From NCBI GenBank assembly GCA_963971305.1, contig OZ020304.1:21000103-21064102 (forward strand): a stretch of 64,000 nt of DNA, written 5' to 3'. This DNA comes from Arcuatula senhousia (taxonomy: Eukaryota; Mollusca; Bivalvia; Mytilida; Mytilidae). Below, piece by piece: positions 1-49,920 of this stretch. Under the pieces are notes generated by a model. The model was given only the letters and a program-made list of their open reading frames with translations, had not been told where the DNA came from and did not search any database. A program made the translations under genes and the position numbers. Positions within the stretch are counted from its first letter, which is position 1. Each line of letters opens with the position of its first letter.

Positions 1-480
1 CGAATATTTCTGCTTCTACAGTATCTGTAATTTGTTATTATGATGTGAATCTAATCCTTTTAGCTCTCCTTTCTGAAAGAGTGGTATTACTTGGCATCCA
101 TCTTCATTACAATGTATTATTATTATGAATTTTAAAACATTTAGAGTAACCTTTAAAGAACTGATTTTGGCATTATTTTTGTTTCTTATTTAAAATGTAC
201 ATGTATTTCATTAAAATAACAGCTATCGAGTCGTTCATTGCTCTACTGATACAAGTGCCTATGTAGGTATTTACTAGTCTTTCCCTTTTAGTTTACCCTA
301 ATATTTATTGTGATACATTTTGTATTTTATTATTGTGATTTGTATGCACTGTACTTACACAAGATGTTGATCATCACTGGATATAAGTAATTTATTTATT
401 TCATGTTATGTCATGTATGTTATATACATTTTAAGTTTCTAGAATATTAAAACATTGACCTGTACATTGTCTTATTTCCT
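1..480. other. AT-rich non-coding stretch, possibly intron
   Basis: I see no coding region, no terminal inverted repeat and no strong repeat here. The 3' end is a pyrimidine-rich tract ending CTCAG at 481-485. If the small exon proposed just downstream is real, this stretch would be its preceding intron. Confidence 0.3.
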
Positions 481-485
481 CTCAG

Positions 486-619
486 CTGCCATCAGATACA
501 ACACCAACAAGAAATCAAAAATCTGCTCAAACCGTATGGTTTGGTTATCCCAAAAATAGATCTAAAAAGCAAAGTGTGACTGCATACAAAATTTTAGCAC
601 AGAAGTTACTACTTTGGTA
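486..619 (+). CDS. Candidate terminal exon of a neighbouring convergent gene (partial, unidentified)
   Basis: A good splice acceptor (TTATTTCCTCTCAG) ends at 485. Two frames stay open after it. One ends at TGA 577-579 and gives about 31 residues, including KPYGLVIPKIDLKSK. The other ends at TAG 617-619 and gives about 44 residues. An AATAAA lies downstream at about 847. The exon would point toward TRIP12, tail to tail. I do not recognise the protein and cannot decide the frame. It could also be chance, because the support is only a splice site and a short ORF. Confidence 0.22.
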
Positions 620-878
620 GGGAAACTTATCATTTATTTTGTCCTGTCCGTCTGTCCATTACAAAATTATTCCAGTCAACTGTTCTGAAACTACAAATTA
701 TAATGAAAATTGGTATGTAGCAAATGCACCACATGTAGCACATATTACATTAAAGGAAATCCTTACAAGTTTGTGGGAGTTATGGCCCTTTCAACTTCTT
801 CATTTATTTTCACTTATCAGAGTTTTTGTTCAACTCCTCTGAAACTAATAAACAAAATTTTATGAAACTTGGTATATA

Positions 879-3072
879 CAGTGAAACTTCTCCAAACTGG
901 ACCCCCTGAAAACTGGCCACTCCTTTAAACTGGCCATTTCAAAAAGTCCCTACAAAATTCTTTAAAAGTCTATGTAAATTTTCCTCATAATACCGGCCAC
1001 CCCTCCTAAACGTACACCGTCCACCATTTTTAAACATTCCCTTCATTACTCAAGTAATTTAAACCCCTGAATATTGGCCAAACAATCAATGCCACAGGCA
1101 ATAAAATTGTCAACACACAAGTTATAAAACAAATTACAGAATTTTGAAGTCATACACAAGAGGCTCCCAGGAGCCTGAATCGCTCACCTGATCTTGATGT
1201 CAACCCTATGAGACTTTTGTATAGCTAAATGAGCTGAATGCAATAGTTTTCATATTATAGGCCCAAAACACTATTTTTTGGCTTTAAGGGGCTGTTACCC
1301 CTATAAGGAGTCATCAGACAACTTCAACCCTATGGAGACTTTTGTAGAGCTAAATGAGCTGAACATTTAAGCAAGCAACAGCTTTTCTTTATCTACAATA
1401 GTTTTCATTCTATAGGCCAAAAACATGCAAAAACGCTATTTTTCACCTTTAAGGGGCTGTAACCCCTATAAGGGATCATCTGACAACTTTGACCTTATGG
1501 AGACTTTTGTAGAGCTAAATGAGCTGAACATTTAAGCAAGCAACAGCTTTTCTTTATCTACAATAGTTTTCATTCTATTGGCCAAAAACATGCAAAAAAC
1601 GCTATTTTACCTTTAAGGGCAGCGTAACCCCTCTAAGGGATCATCTGACAACTTTGACCTTATGGAGACTTTTGTAGAGCTAAATGAGCTGAACATTTAA
1701 GCAAGCAACAGCTTTTCTCTATCTCCAATAGTTTTCATTCTATAGGCCAAAAACACTATTTTTTGCCTTTAAGGGGCTTAAACCCCTACAAAGGGTCATC
1801 TGACAACTTCAACCCAATGGATACTTTTGTAAGGCTAAATGAGCTGAACATTTTAGCAAGCAACAGCTTTTCTCTATCTGCAATAGTTTTCATTCTACAG
1901 GCCAAAAACACTATTTTTCGCCTTCAAGGGGCTGTAACCCCTGTAAGGGGTCATCTGACAACTTCGACCCTATGGAGACTTTAGTAGAGCTAAATGAGCT
2001 GAACATTTATGCAAGCAACAGCTTTTCTCTATCTACGATAGTTTTCATTCTATAGGCCAAAAACATGCAAAATTGCTATTTTTCACCTTTAAGGGGCTGT
2101 AACCCCTATAAGGGATCATCTGACATCTTCGACCAAATGGAGACTTTTGTAGAACTTTTGATGCTGAAGCAGTAGGGTGGCATCAGATTTCATCTAGCTC
2201 TTATACTTTTTGATTTACAAGCAAAAAACAGTAGTCTGATCCCCCTGGTCTATTTTTAGTAACGGTGGCCATGTTTTTTGACAGATCAAAAATCGAAACA
2301 CAAGTTTGGTGCAGGACACCCTAAGGATCATTCATACCAAGTTTCATTAAATTCTGTTCAGTAGTTTCAGAGAAGATTTTTGAAAAATTGTTAACAGACG
2401 ACGACGACAGACAACGACGACGACGGACACCAAGTGATGGTAATAGCTCACATGGACCTTCGGTCCAGGTGAGCTAACAAGTGAATTTTAATTATTGTAT
2501 AAACAATTAATTTACCTGAATAATTATGGAAATATAAATTGCACTTTTGTGAATTATTGTGACATGAATTGTTTTAAATTCAAATCTTTCTGTCCAAGGT
2601 GATCAAAATATTGTTAGGCAATTTTATCATATAAATTGGAATAAATGTGCTGAAAATAATTTGTGATATGAGAAATAGTCTTTTGAAAATATTTTAAACT
2701 TGATATGTTTGTATTTCAATGTATGCCAGACTGATAAAGTATTTTGCAAACTAATGAAGTGAACCAAAAGTGTTGTCCATATTCTAAAACTGTAGGATCT
2801 TTTAGTCCTCAACTTCTCAGATTTACTACAAATCAAAATCAATATCAAATAAGAATGTAAAATAAATAAACATAACTATAATTTTTATGTGACCAAACAC
2901 CTTTCCAAAAGTATGATATAAAGTATATACTTTATGATCAATTTAAGATCAATATATTTTGATCATGGGTTGTAACGTTGATGGACATTTAGGAGACACT
3001 CACAAAACCGGCCACCCCTCTAAACTGGCCATTTATGGTCCCTGTGGTGGCCGGTTTAGAGAAGTTTCACTG
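879..3072. mobile_element. TIR DNA transposon remnant flanked by TA, carrying a nested family A element
   Basis: The left end reads CAGTGAAACTTCTC at 879, after TATA. The right end is its inverse (GAGAAGTTTCACTG ending at 3072, followed by TA). Inner parts of both ends are also related (AAACTGG/CCGGTTT and repeated 'ctggcca' words). The core is AT-rich with no transposase ORF, so this is a non-autonomous element. Most of its length is the family A insertion at 1157-2475; without it the element is about 0.9 kb. A TA duplication suggests a mariner-type element. A hAT origin is possible because of the CAGTG start, but I see no 8-bp duplication. Confidence 0.6.
1157..2475 (+). mobile_element. Family A hairpin-ended repeat element, copy A1
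   Basis: The left end is CAAGAGGCTCCCAGGAGCC, containing a GGCTCC/GGAGCC hairpin, then CGCTCACCTG at 1181-1190. The core holds about five tandem units of roughly 155-165 bp, each carrying 'agctaaatgagctgaac' and 'caatagttttcattctata'. The right end has a conserved single-copy block, a (GAC)n tract near 2400-2430, and a terminal stem-loop at 2445-2475 with outer arms AGCTCAC/GTGAGCT and inner arms TGGACC/GGTCCA. The right arm is complementary to the left CTCACCTG. There is no transposase, and the ORFs within it are chance openings in the tandem units. Confidence 0.75.
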
Positions 3073-3559
3073 TAGTAAGTACGCTATATGTTGTTGTGCA
3101 AGTTAATGGAAAATTATTATCCTTAAAATTTTGGTAGAGTTATAGCCCTTTGAACTTAGTTTTCAGAAAATCTTCTATTTTGGGAGAAACTGATCATGAG
3201 GAGACATCCATTTTGCAGGCAAAATCAAGCTTAAATTTACCTGATAGTTGCTTAACAAGAGAGGCCACTTAAAGTATGTCTTCTCTGACAGGATCAACCA
3301 AGAACTCATTAAAGGTCTAACTAGGCCTTAATTTCCTTAGACAAGGAAGGAAATTATGTTCAAGGCTATGTGGCAGGAGACCGAATAACTTTTGACTACC
3401 AATAATAATCTGGACCCGCTATGATGATTCTATTAATAGAAATTGAAAAGTTCCTAAAAAAGCTGAACATGACAATCAATCTCCACATCTAGTCATCGAG
3501 ATGTAAAAATTAGGCCTCGATCGCATAACATGGTGACAAAATGCATGGACCATAAACAA

Positions 3560-3890
3560 ATGTGTATAAGTGCAAATGACAAAGGCTCCTGGCTTAGGAC
3601 AGGAACATACAAAATATAGCATGGTTAAACCAGTTTTTGGGCCAAACCATTATGATAATCTTAAGAAAAGCACTAAAAAATAACACACACAATGATGTAT
3701 GTAGGTTTTTCTCTGATGAGTCTTGAATAGACGAAACGTGCGTCAGGCATAGCAAATTTTATTGCAAGACACTTTAGTGTCATTTTCATTTCACTAGGTT
3801 GTGTCATGAACTTTAATATTCCACGTCTCATTACTTTCTGTACACCAAAGAAGTGTTGCATTGACATAGACACCAGAACTTGATTATTAT
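3560..3890. repeat. Interspersed repeat with CTGGCTTAGGACAGG and CGTGCGTCAGGC motifs
   Basis: The first part (CTCCTGGCTTAGGACAGG with the following TTAAACCAGTTTTTGGGCC) recurs at 56470-56560. The second part (AGACGAAACGTGCGTCAGGC at about 3730) recurs in altered form at 38983-39010. Both look like pieces of widely dispersed bivalve repeats. The minus-strand ORF across this area is a by-product. Confidence 0.5.
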
Positions 3891-3904
3891 ATTTTCATAA
3901 GAAG

Positions 3905-6336
3905 GCAGTTTAGTGAATCATTATAAAATTTTACATCTTTATTCTGTACAAAGAGTTTTGAAACATCAAACTTGTTATCATAATCATCAAAATATAAGGT
4001 TTACAATAGAATCAACAACATTATCCCATTCACTCAGTCACATGAATCCCATGTGACTTTTCATACTCACACCTATAATGGATCTTCCTAGATCTAACAA
4101 TAACAAAATAATAAGATAAATAATGGGTGATTTGTATGTACAGCTAGTACACCTGACCTAGTATAGCACTGCAGAAACAGAATACTGTTAATTTTGCATC
4201 AAGTTCATGTTAACAAATAAGCATATTGATATAGATTGTGGGTAAAACACACCTTTTTTGACAGTTTTGAGTGGCAGCATCTTGAGTATTTAATTTTATC
4301 TGAATTAAAGTTGAAAATGAAAACTCAATGACTGATTCTCCTTTAAAACATTACATGTATATGAATATGTTGTTTGTAAAACTGCTACATTTTAGCATAC
4401 TATGACATCAAGTTTGAAATTTTTTTCATGTTATCAAAAGAAATATAGTTTTATTTCTAAAGCTCTGGGTTTTTTTTCTGTTGAGGATTTGTGTATCAAT
4501 CCTTTTGTTACAACAAATGAGATTTTTAGCATAATAAATACTTTTTATTAAATTTTAGAATCAAAAAAATATATCTTAAATCAATAGGCTTACTTGTATA
4601 CATTTATCACATTTAGTTATGAATACATGTAAATCCTTATCAAAGAAATATTCATTTGCTATACCACTTTATATGTATTCCTAATTCAAAAAGTTTTCTG
4701 ATGAAGCAAGAATCCTGTAATGTGGCATGTTGAAAGTTTAAAAACAGCTATTGTTAACTATAATCATTAACCTCAATTTGTAAGTTATAAAAATAAATGT
4801 ATGCATGTAGGAACAGGCAATATTGTCACTTAAGAATATTTATTTTAAACTAGCTGTACATTAAAATGATAAACAAATGAGGAAATGTCTATGATATTTA
4901 TGAAAATGGATAGCTGGATATAGTCAGGAATTTCTAGATTTAGATCATTTCTCTTTACATGTCTTCATGTAACATATAGATTTTAAACTATTATATAAAG
5001 TTTGATACCTTCAATATTTAATTTATGAACTATTTAATATGAACATTCAAGTCTATTAAAATGCAAATATGATTTGTAAAGCATAACTAAAATCATCTAT
5101 AAACTGACTGATGTCAGTCTGGTAGACATTTTCAAGGGGAGCACACAAAAACATATATTTAGACTTTTTTAAGGATGTTCAATTCCAGTCTGGATATCAA
5201 TTTACAAGTAGTCTTTACCATAAAAAGAAATATCAAACATATAATAAAAGATTTCAAGACAAGAATGCAGCATTTTTTACTAAAAAGCTTTTCTGATACA
5301 AATATTTTGGCTTTCATGTTAAAAAATTATTTGTACTTTTAACACATGTGATACTTTTTTGAAAAATAGAAAAAAATCAGTTTGATGAAGAAGACCATAA
5401 TGCCCATATTACACTACAGACCTTTGAAAATAAACTGATGATTTACAAATGTAATGTGGACAAATAATATGCATGGGTTTTGGTACTCAGATCTCTAAAA
5501 TAGGGATAAATATACTGTGAAAGAATTTTTTATCTAAAATACCAATTTTCATAGTTTTTGAGGGCAAGAAAAACTGAAGAAAAAAAAATTGCATAGATTT
5601 CCATGTTGAATTTCTTAAACCAAGAAATCATAATTCCATGAAGATACATTTTTCCCCAATCAACAAATACCGAAGCCAACAAATTTTAGTAGTTCACAAA
5701 AAGTGTCATTAATAAACAATTTAAATGATCATACATGTATAAACTCAGTGTTTGGTTACCAAATATTAAAAAGTTATAACAAAAACTGATGCATTTTGAC
5801 CTATAAGATGAAGAAAACAGTACAATGACCATGTAGAAGTTTATGTTAAAAAGTATCGCTTTTGAAAAGATTTGTAATGTACATGTAAATGCTACATTGT
5901 CATCAAAACTCAGCTGTACTAAATACATGTAATACACAAACATGTACAAGAGGATAAATCTTTGAAAGAACCAAAGTTTTTGAAATGTGTTTTATGGATA
6001 TGTGTTAAAATATCTTAAAATGAAATCAACAAAAAGCTTCCTTGAGTTCTCATATAAATAAACATACAAGAACACGAAGAAAGATAATACATGTATACAA
6101 GATCACAAAACAAAAAATCATAATTAAACTCCCGGTTAAAAAAAATCAAAATTCTACCAACAAAAACATTAATATAAATAACTTGACTAGTCATACAAGT
6201 TCATTTAACAACAAAAATCAAATCAGACACTTTATAAAGATGTCTGTTCACTAAATAACAAAGAAAATAAAACCAAATAAACATTAGTCAGATTGGTACA
6301 TGAACACATTCATTAATCTCCCAGCACATCCAATCA
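3905..6336 (-). other. TRIP12: Probable TRIP12 3' untranslated region
   Basis: This AT-rich stretch follows the TRIP12 stop codon and holds no recognisable element termini, unlike the sequence to its left. I see no alternative gene on either strand. A canonical AATAAA on the minus strand lies at 3938-3943, just before repeat DNA begins. A 3' UTR of about 2.4 kb is therefore plausible, but earlier polyadenylation is equally possible because many AATAAA-like words occur. Confidence 0.4.
3938..3943 (-). terminator. Candidate poly(A) signal for TRIP12
   Basis: The plus-strand TTTATT is AATAAA on the minus strand, in the context CAGAATAAAGAT. It lies at the left edge of the repeat-free stretch after the TRIP12 stop. 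Position is the only support. Confidence 0.3.
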
Positions 6337-43861
<37,525 letters not shown>

Positions 43862-43901
43862 AGGCGTGACCCTCAATCTGGCACATGCCAGATGGTAAAT
43901 T

Positions 43902-44015
43902 CTACAAGCAGAAAAAAATAATAACATACGACACTCAGGACATCTGACAATAATTTTTGCTATTTCGCAGAACCTTTTATAGCCAAACAGTTGTTAATCT
44001 AGTTGTTGCAATGCT
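43902..44015. other. Start of the TRIP12 5' UTR intron
   Basis: This is the sequence immediately upstream of the acceptor at 43902. No exon is visible here. The upstream non-coding exon(s) and promoter of TRIP12 must lie further right and could not be located among the repeats. Confidence 0.4.
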
Positions 44016-46480
44016 TTCGGGACACTTCGTCCATACTATATGACTTCGGCCACGGACACTTCGTCCATAGACACATCGGCCCTAGTAGAGGTTGGCCATA
44101 CTGTCTTAGGACACCTCGGCCATGGTTTTGAAAATGGGACTCGCACATGATGTTAAGCGGTTATTTTGATGAATAATTTGACAAATTGATTTTTTACTAC
44201 ATAGCTACAGGTCTATGCTATTGGTAAGTATATAAAGATGGAACGTACATATATAGTCCGTCTTTCAAAAAGGAAAAAGTTTGCGTCAAAAATTTATTTT
44301 ATGGTAGCATATAAAATTGTTTTGTTTAATTGTGTGTGTGTGTGTTTTCATTCATTCAAGATGTAAAGTTAACGACAAATACTAGAAAAAAAAATGTTAT
44401 ATTTAAAGATTAGACGCTCTTCAAACGCTGTTCTATAGGTAGGTATACTACCTCTTTTAATACAATCAATGTCAATCAGTTTCATTTGCTGGAAACTTCA
44501 GGAAAATAATCTATTTTAGTTCAAATGACCTGCATAAATAATGGATCCATTTCTATATAAATTCAACTTTTTGGTATTGTAATGTTGTCATTTTGTTCGT
44601 TTTGTATAACGATCTGAAATATAACTCGAGCCCTCGTCCTAACTCGTCTCGGCTTTACTTATTGTAATTTTTTGCTTCGGTGTGGGGGTTGTTTTTTTTG
44701 GCTGTTGTTGTTCGTTCCTCTTATAGTCCGTCGTGTATGTTTTTTGCTTCAACTTCCGATATATTTGTGCGAACCCCATTAGTATTCCTTAAGAACTCTC
44801 ATTTATTCAGACCCCTATCAAAAATTCAAAATAGCCTCCATCAAAACTAATAAAGTAAAGATTTTACTTATCATTATTATCATTTTCATCCACATTTCTT
44901 TGTAAGATGCGTTTGAGTCTTGGATTTGACATTTATATTACTCTGTAGATCATTAAATGATTCTTACAAAATAATCGTCTCGAGTTCTAGTAAATGACCA
45001 TACTAATTGTTTTACATTGAAATTCAATCAAGTGTTAGCGTGTGTCACAAACAACATGGCTTCGATAATTAACTAAAACAACCGAGTAAAGCTGAATTAT
45101 AATAATTAATTATATTAAGAAATAATCAGCCGAACACTACGCATCAAATTTTTATGGATCTTAGACTAAATTTCTGATAAAAAACCTCATGTTATTTGAA
45201 GACTGCTTGGAACTCGCATGCCCCTTCTTTGTGTCTTAGGGACTTACAAGTTTAAGAATGAAAAAAAAAAAACAATAAAGGTGTCTAAAAGACGGTTGAT
45301 GCCATTGATGGAATAAACATAGAGGAGGAACATACAAAAGCAAACAAACAAACAAACAAGAGGTCTATGTTGACGGTCACTGCAAGCAAAAACATTTCTT
45401 CGTATCAAATGCAATGGCAACCAGACCTGGTAAGTATCATACCACAATTAATGATACAAGTGTTTCATGAAAATAATGAGAATGTTTCCCGAAAAAAAAT
45501 ACACTGAAAAAAAACGAAGAGGTAAATCAAGTCCAATCCATAGGGGCCCAAGGTTAGTTTTGGACTAATGATATACAGTGTTCTAAAAATAGAGGGGCGC
45601 AGGAAGAGGGCACTTTTGCGCGCGTTTCTGAATGAAGGGCATCTGTAAATGTCTTTTTCTAGTAAACAGATTTATTATCAAATCTAATTTTCTGTTATTG
45701 ATTTCTCAATGATGCTAATATTCAGCAGGAAATAGTATGTAACTTTGTGTAAATCTTGCTCTTTCTTTAAAAATTGTAAGTGCTCTTAGCCCTTAATTTA
45801 ATTATGATCATTGTATTTTTTATGCATTATTAGTAAGAAGTCATTCTTTTATTTGAATGAGTGTTGGATTCAAGAAATTAGCCATCAATTTTGACAGGCT
45901 AAAATAAGAAATGTTGTCAAATATGGTAAATCTATAAAAGCAAAATGACAATTAAAAATTATTTATACAAAATAATACTTAAAGTTTATATATATTTTTT
46001 GAGCAATCTTTTAAGTAATCTACTGGTGAATTTGAAGTAAAAAATATCTTAAAATTACGATTTTGTTGAAAAAATATAATTTTGAAAGGGGCATAACTCT
46101 GCACATGAATTATACAAAGTGCAAGCATTGCCGATGGGGATGAAACTTGTTAAATTTAACAAATAAGACTGATTGACAGTTATGGCTTGGTACTAATCAT
46201 AGTTAATTACCTATAGTTCTCACCTGAGGCCATTAATTAGACAGGATGTTTGGTAGATAATGAAGCCATATACGATCACACTGACGTAATTGGCTTGGGT
46301 CAGACAGCTGTAATTAAATGACCCAAGAGACATTCAAAGGGAAGGAAAAGGGACACAGGGGCGCCCATAGAAGGCAGAGGGGCACACTGTAAAGGGGGCA
46401 GGGCGCAGCGCCCCTCTATTTTGGTCTAGCTAGGACACTGATATATGATGGACAAAATAAAGTGAGGCCGAGGTGTCCAA
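44016..46480. mobile_element. Element bounded by inverted GGACACnTCG motifs, hosting a second element
   Basis: The left end contains GGGACACTTCGTCCATA, CTTCGGCCACGGACACTTCG and GGACACCTCGGCCATGG (44018-44125). The right end (46429-46480) contains the inverse words TAGGACACTG, GATGGAC and GGCCGAGGTGTCC. Both outer sides carry a GTTGC word nearby. It is probably one inverted-repeat transposon of about 1.6 kb into which the 45576-46440 element inserted. There is no coding sequence. The exact ends are uncertain. Confidence 0.4.
45576..46440. mobile_element. 865-bp TIR element (hAT-like ends)
   Basis: The left end CAGTGTTCTAAAAATAGAGG with GGGCGC, and the right end GGCGCAGCGCCCCTCTATTTT with TAGGACACTG, are inverse to each other. 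ATATA flanks both sides. GC-rich ends contrast with an AT-rich core containing 'ggggcataactctgcacatg'. There is no transposase. CAGTG ends suggest hAT, but an 8-bp duplication is not seen. Confidence 0.5.
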
Positions 46481-47250
46481 ATACCGTTGCGGTGGTCAAA
46501 AGATCTTCAGAGCTCATGTTTATTGTTTGATTATGTAAACATCACTGATGTGTATTCACAAATGTATAATAAATCTTACCTATGCCTTTTTGGCAAGTTT
46601 GGGGTTCTGCTGTGCTCAACATTGATTGAGTTTAAGACCAAGTGCATTCTCTGGTCTTTTGGGGGGAATTTTTATTTTGTGTTTAAATAACTGGTGTGAA
46701 TATTTTCAATCATATTTGTCAGCTGCTAAAGAATATCACGAAAATGAAGACTTTCTACTCGACTTCTTATTGTTTACACCAAAACCAAAACGTTTGGGTC
46801 GGATTCTCAGGTTTCCTGTAGGGTAGGAATTTATGATGAAATGTGGTATGTTCAGACTTTTTCACATTATTTTTGTCAAAACCAAATAACTGTTACCTAT
46901 TTCATTCGGATGATAACCAAAACTCGTGTTTTGTGTGGAGATTTCTTGAATTTTTGCTAAATTTACGATGATGTTTTTTATCTGTGTCTGTACAGATGAT
47001 CAATGCTAATGCGCACGCACAAACTTGTTCAATGCTTCCGGTTCTACAAAATGAAATAAAAAATATCTTAGTGACTTTAAACGATTTCCTTATCAAAGTA
47101 GGCAGATTCCACCAAAAATTACTTTCCATAAACTGAAATAAAATGCAGTGTTTAATTTAACCTTGAAAAGACATTGTCACATTGGATTATCCCCCTTACC
47201 CGTTTGTGTCTCAATTAAAAGTACATTTGACCTTTCAGAAATTGTTCTAT
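46481..47250. other. Non-coding, nothing recognised
   Basis: Short ORFs on both strands show no recognisable protein features and no splice structure. I see no element ends. Confidence 0.35.
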
Positions 47251-47254
47251 CTTT

Positions 47255-47930
47255 ATTGGTTACAGGTATGAACATTTTCATGACCCATATTGTATAACCT
47301 CGACATTTTTCATGACCCATATCAGAGACCCATATTTATATTAGGTAAACTGAAGTTATATTTATACTAATATTCAGTCAGTAAAGTCTTTATCATGTTG
47401 CCAAATATAATTGGAGATGAAGATTATTTCTCACAGCTTATTGCTGATGCAGAATTTCATGGGGCATATCTATATAAAAATGTACAAATCATGACCCTTA
47501 TTTATATGAGACTAGATTTCTTTTCAATGAAAATTAAAAACCATACCCATGTTTATATAAAATTTTCTTAAAACTATATCCATTTTAATATAAAATTTCC
47601 CAAAAAACCTACCCATATTTTTGGCACATCCACATACACTTTAATATAGGAAGTTACCCCCCCCCCGGACCTTTTTTCAATTCAAAATACCGCCCTGTCT
47701 TTTTAATTCCTGATTTTCTGATTTTTTTTTCAATGACAGCCCGCCTTTCTATTTCCCCATAGTGACCAATATTGAATTTAAATCGAAAATGACACATTCC
47801 CAGCCAAAACTTTACCAAGTAACCTCCCCCGGGGGGGTTTGGCTGAAACTTTGTAGCCAAAAACAAAACACAGAACTTAAAATTGCTCCCGTAAGTTATT
47901 ATTTTGTATGAATCAATTTGCAATGACCTT
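47255..47930. repeat. Repeat family D copy 1 ('catgacccatat' units)
   Basis: Several 'catgacccatat' and 'acccatttttatataaa' units, then 'acctacccatatttttggca' with CATCCACATA and a C-run (47657-47665). The same blocks in the same order occur at 54240-54925, so this is a dispersed family. The minus-strand ORF at its end is not a gene. Confidence 0.5.
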
Positions 47931-49090
47931 TTCGTATGGCATATTTAATTATGTAGAAGATATCAAAATATTCATAGTTGGGAACAATTTAGTCCCTGTG
48001 CGCGTTAAGAGGCCTAAAAAAGACATAAAGCAGTCAGTCTATTTCTTTCCGAAAACAAAAGAGAGCAAGATGTAGGTGTCCACAATTCTTTATTCTTTGA
48101 TTTTTTAATCCCCCCTTTATTCTTGTAACTGCTTGAAAACTTTTCTGTTATTGTTCTTTATTCTTTAAGTCTTCATTTTCGCAGCCATTATTCTTTATTT
48201 GCTAATTATTTTGACCATTATTCTCTACTCTTTCAACCCCATCTGCATCCACATTAAAAGCAGGAGGAAAAAAACATCCATAACCCCCCCCCCCCAATAA
48301 AAATCAAAAGGTCACCCATAAGTTGCAATACAATGAATTCGCAGATAAACCTCGTTTCTTCACAAAGTAATGAGCTGTATGAATGTGGACGCTTTTGAAA
48401 TAAAAGTATCAGATAAGAGACAATTAATCTGACCCCCGGGATCTGACCCTGGGTAACTACCATCTTTTAAGTGCCATACTAAGTAAATTTACATTTATAT
48501 ATAATTGTTTGCATAAATACTTGAAATTTCTTAGAATGTGCAGCAGTAAGCACCATGAAGATCGAAGCTTCGATTTGAAACTCCGAAGTCTACATGACCA
48601 TAAGAAAAATTAATTTCTCACCAAATTAAAGTTGTTTTTATTCTAAGTAGCATTATGAATTGCTACACATAGTATTTTTTTTTTCAGTTAATGAAAGACC
48701 AAGTCCAAGTCTGGCATTTAAATAGTAATTGACGGCCTATGCATGCATTTTTGATTCCCCAAACCTAAGAGAATGAGTCTGATTGTAATTACCATGTCCG
48801 TCCGCCTGTCTTCCTGTTTGTCTCTCAAAACTGTCGCAATGTTCAGATTTATTTGCTTATACTGTTTAAAGGGATTTTTTTCATCTTGCCTTTTTATTAA
48901 TCTATATATATCTTTATCTTTATTCTCATAAACCAAATAGGTACAGAGAGAGATACAAAAATACAGAATATACAGTATAATTAAGTGACAAAAGAGTAAT
49001 ATTAACGTACATAGTTATCATAATAATATATGGAGGTACACATGGAATTTAAATTTAGTACATTCATGTCTTAAAGCTTAAACAAGTTAA
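47931..49090. other. Non-coding, nothing recognised
   Basis: Notable only for two simple tracts: C-rich at 48284-48296 and (AT)n near 48900. I see no gene or element ends. Confidence 0.35.
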
Positions 49091-49102
49091 AAGTATACAA
49101 GT

Positions 49103-49920
49103 CTACCCAGGAGATTCTAGCTTTGTGTAAATATATCGTGTAAATTTGCAAATATTGATTAAATCTGGTAAATGTTTACAGTTCATTAATTCCTTAAATT
49201 TAATAATATTTGGATTAGTAAAATATCTAGATTTAATATATATATTTTTTTCATCATGAAGTGATGAACAGGTCAAAATATAATGATATTCGTCACCTAA
49301 ATCTTGTGACTGGCAAATACTACATTTTCTATTTTCTCTGGGTATATTTTGCCACTTACCAGATTCAATTGGCAATTTGTGATTCATTGTTCTGAATCTA
49401 AAAAATGTAATAGCATTTTTGTCATTCAAAATGTCAAAATAGTTTTCAAACTCAAATTTTTCTTTTTAAATTCTATAATTGATTGCTTTCGGTGAATTCT
49501 GTACGTTGGACAACCACTGCTATTTAAAATGGTCAAGCAGTGTTTGTTTTATAGAACTATATAACCATGAAGTGCTACGAAAAGTTTGTAATATCCATAC
49601 ATTTGATTTACCACAGTTGTCAAAAATAGACTTAATGTATTTCAACTATGTGAAACTGTCATAATTCTTATGTGCTAATCTGTACAAAATCAATGGAAGT
49701 TTATTTTCCTTCCCCGTGATTAATTTGCCCCAGTATTAAATCATTCTAAGCTTGATACATATATCCAGTGGGTATCGCCCAAGTTCCCCATAAATCATAA
49801 AATCAGGGGTTGACTTTTTGGCGTTCAATAAGAGCTTACAATATTTCAAATGAACTCTTTCTATAATGGAATTGTTCCCAGCCCCCCAAACTTCACATCC
49901 ATCGGAATAAATTGTTCACA
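49103..49920 (-). pseudogene. 3' fragment of a non-LTR retrotransposon (LINE)
   Basis: Reading right to left: SDGCEVWGAGNNSIIERVH, KKSTPDFMIYGELGRYPLD, a stop, then after further breaks an open stretch (49429-49103) with FFRFRTMNHKLPIESGKW and a zinc-knuckle-like CSICQSQDLGDEYHYILTC. This matches the region after the reverse-transcriptase domain in LINE ORF2. The same segment (RFRTSNHKL, C..C...H..C) occurs in the 60-62.5 kb LINE. The RT domain itself is missing. Confidence 0.65.

Noticed and set aside
1300..2110. CRISPR-like or centromeric satellite array
   Set aside because: Repeat units of ~160 bp without unique spacers, bounded by family A ends; this is an element core, not a CRISPR array or satellite block.
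47654..47923. Minus-strand ORF ending GPGGG as a gene
   Set aside because: Covers repeat family D and a C-run; the same repeat occurs at 54.2-54.9 kb without the ORF.
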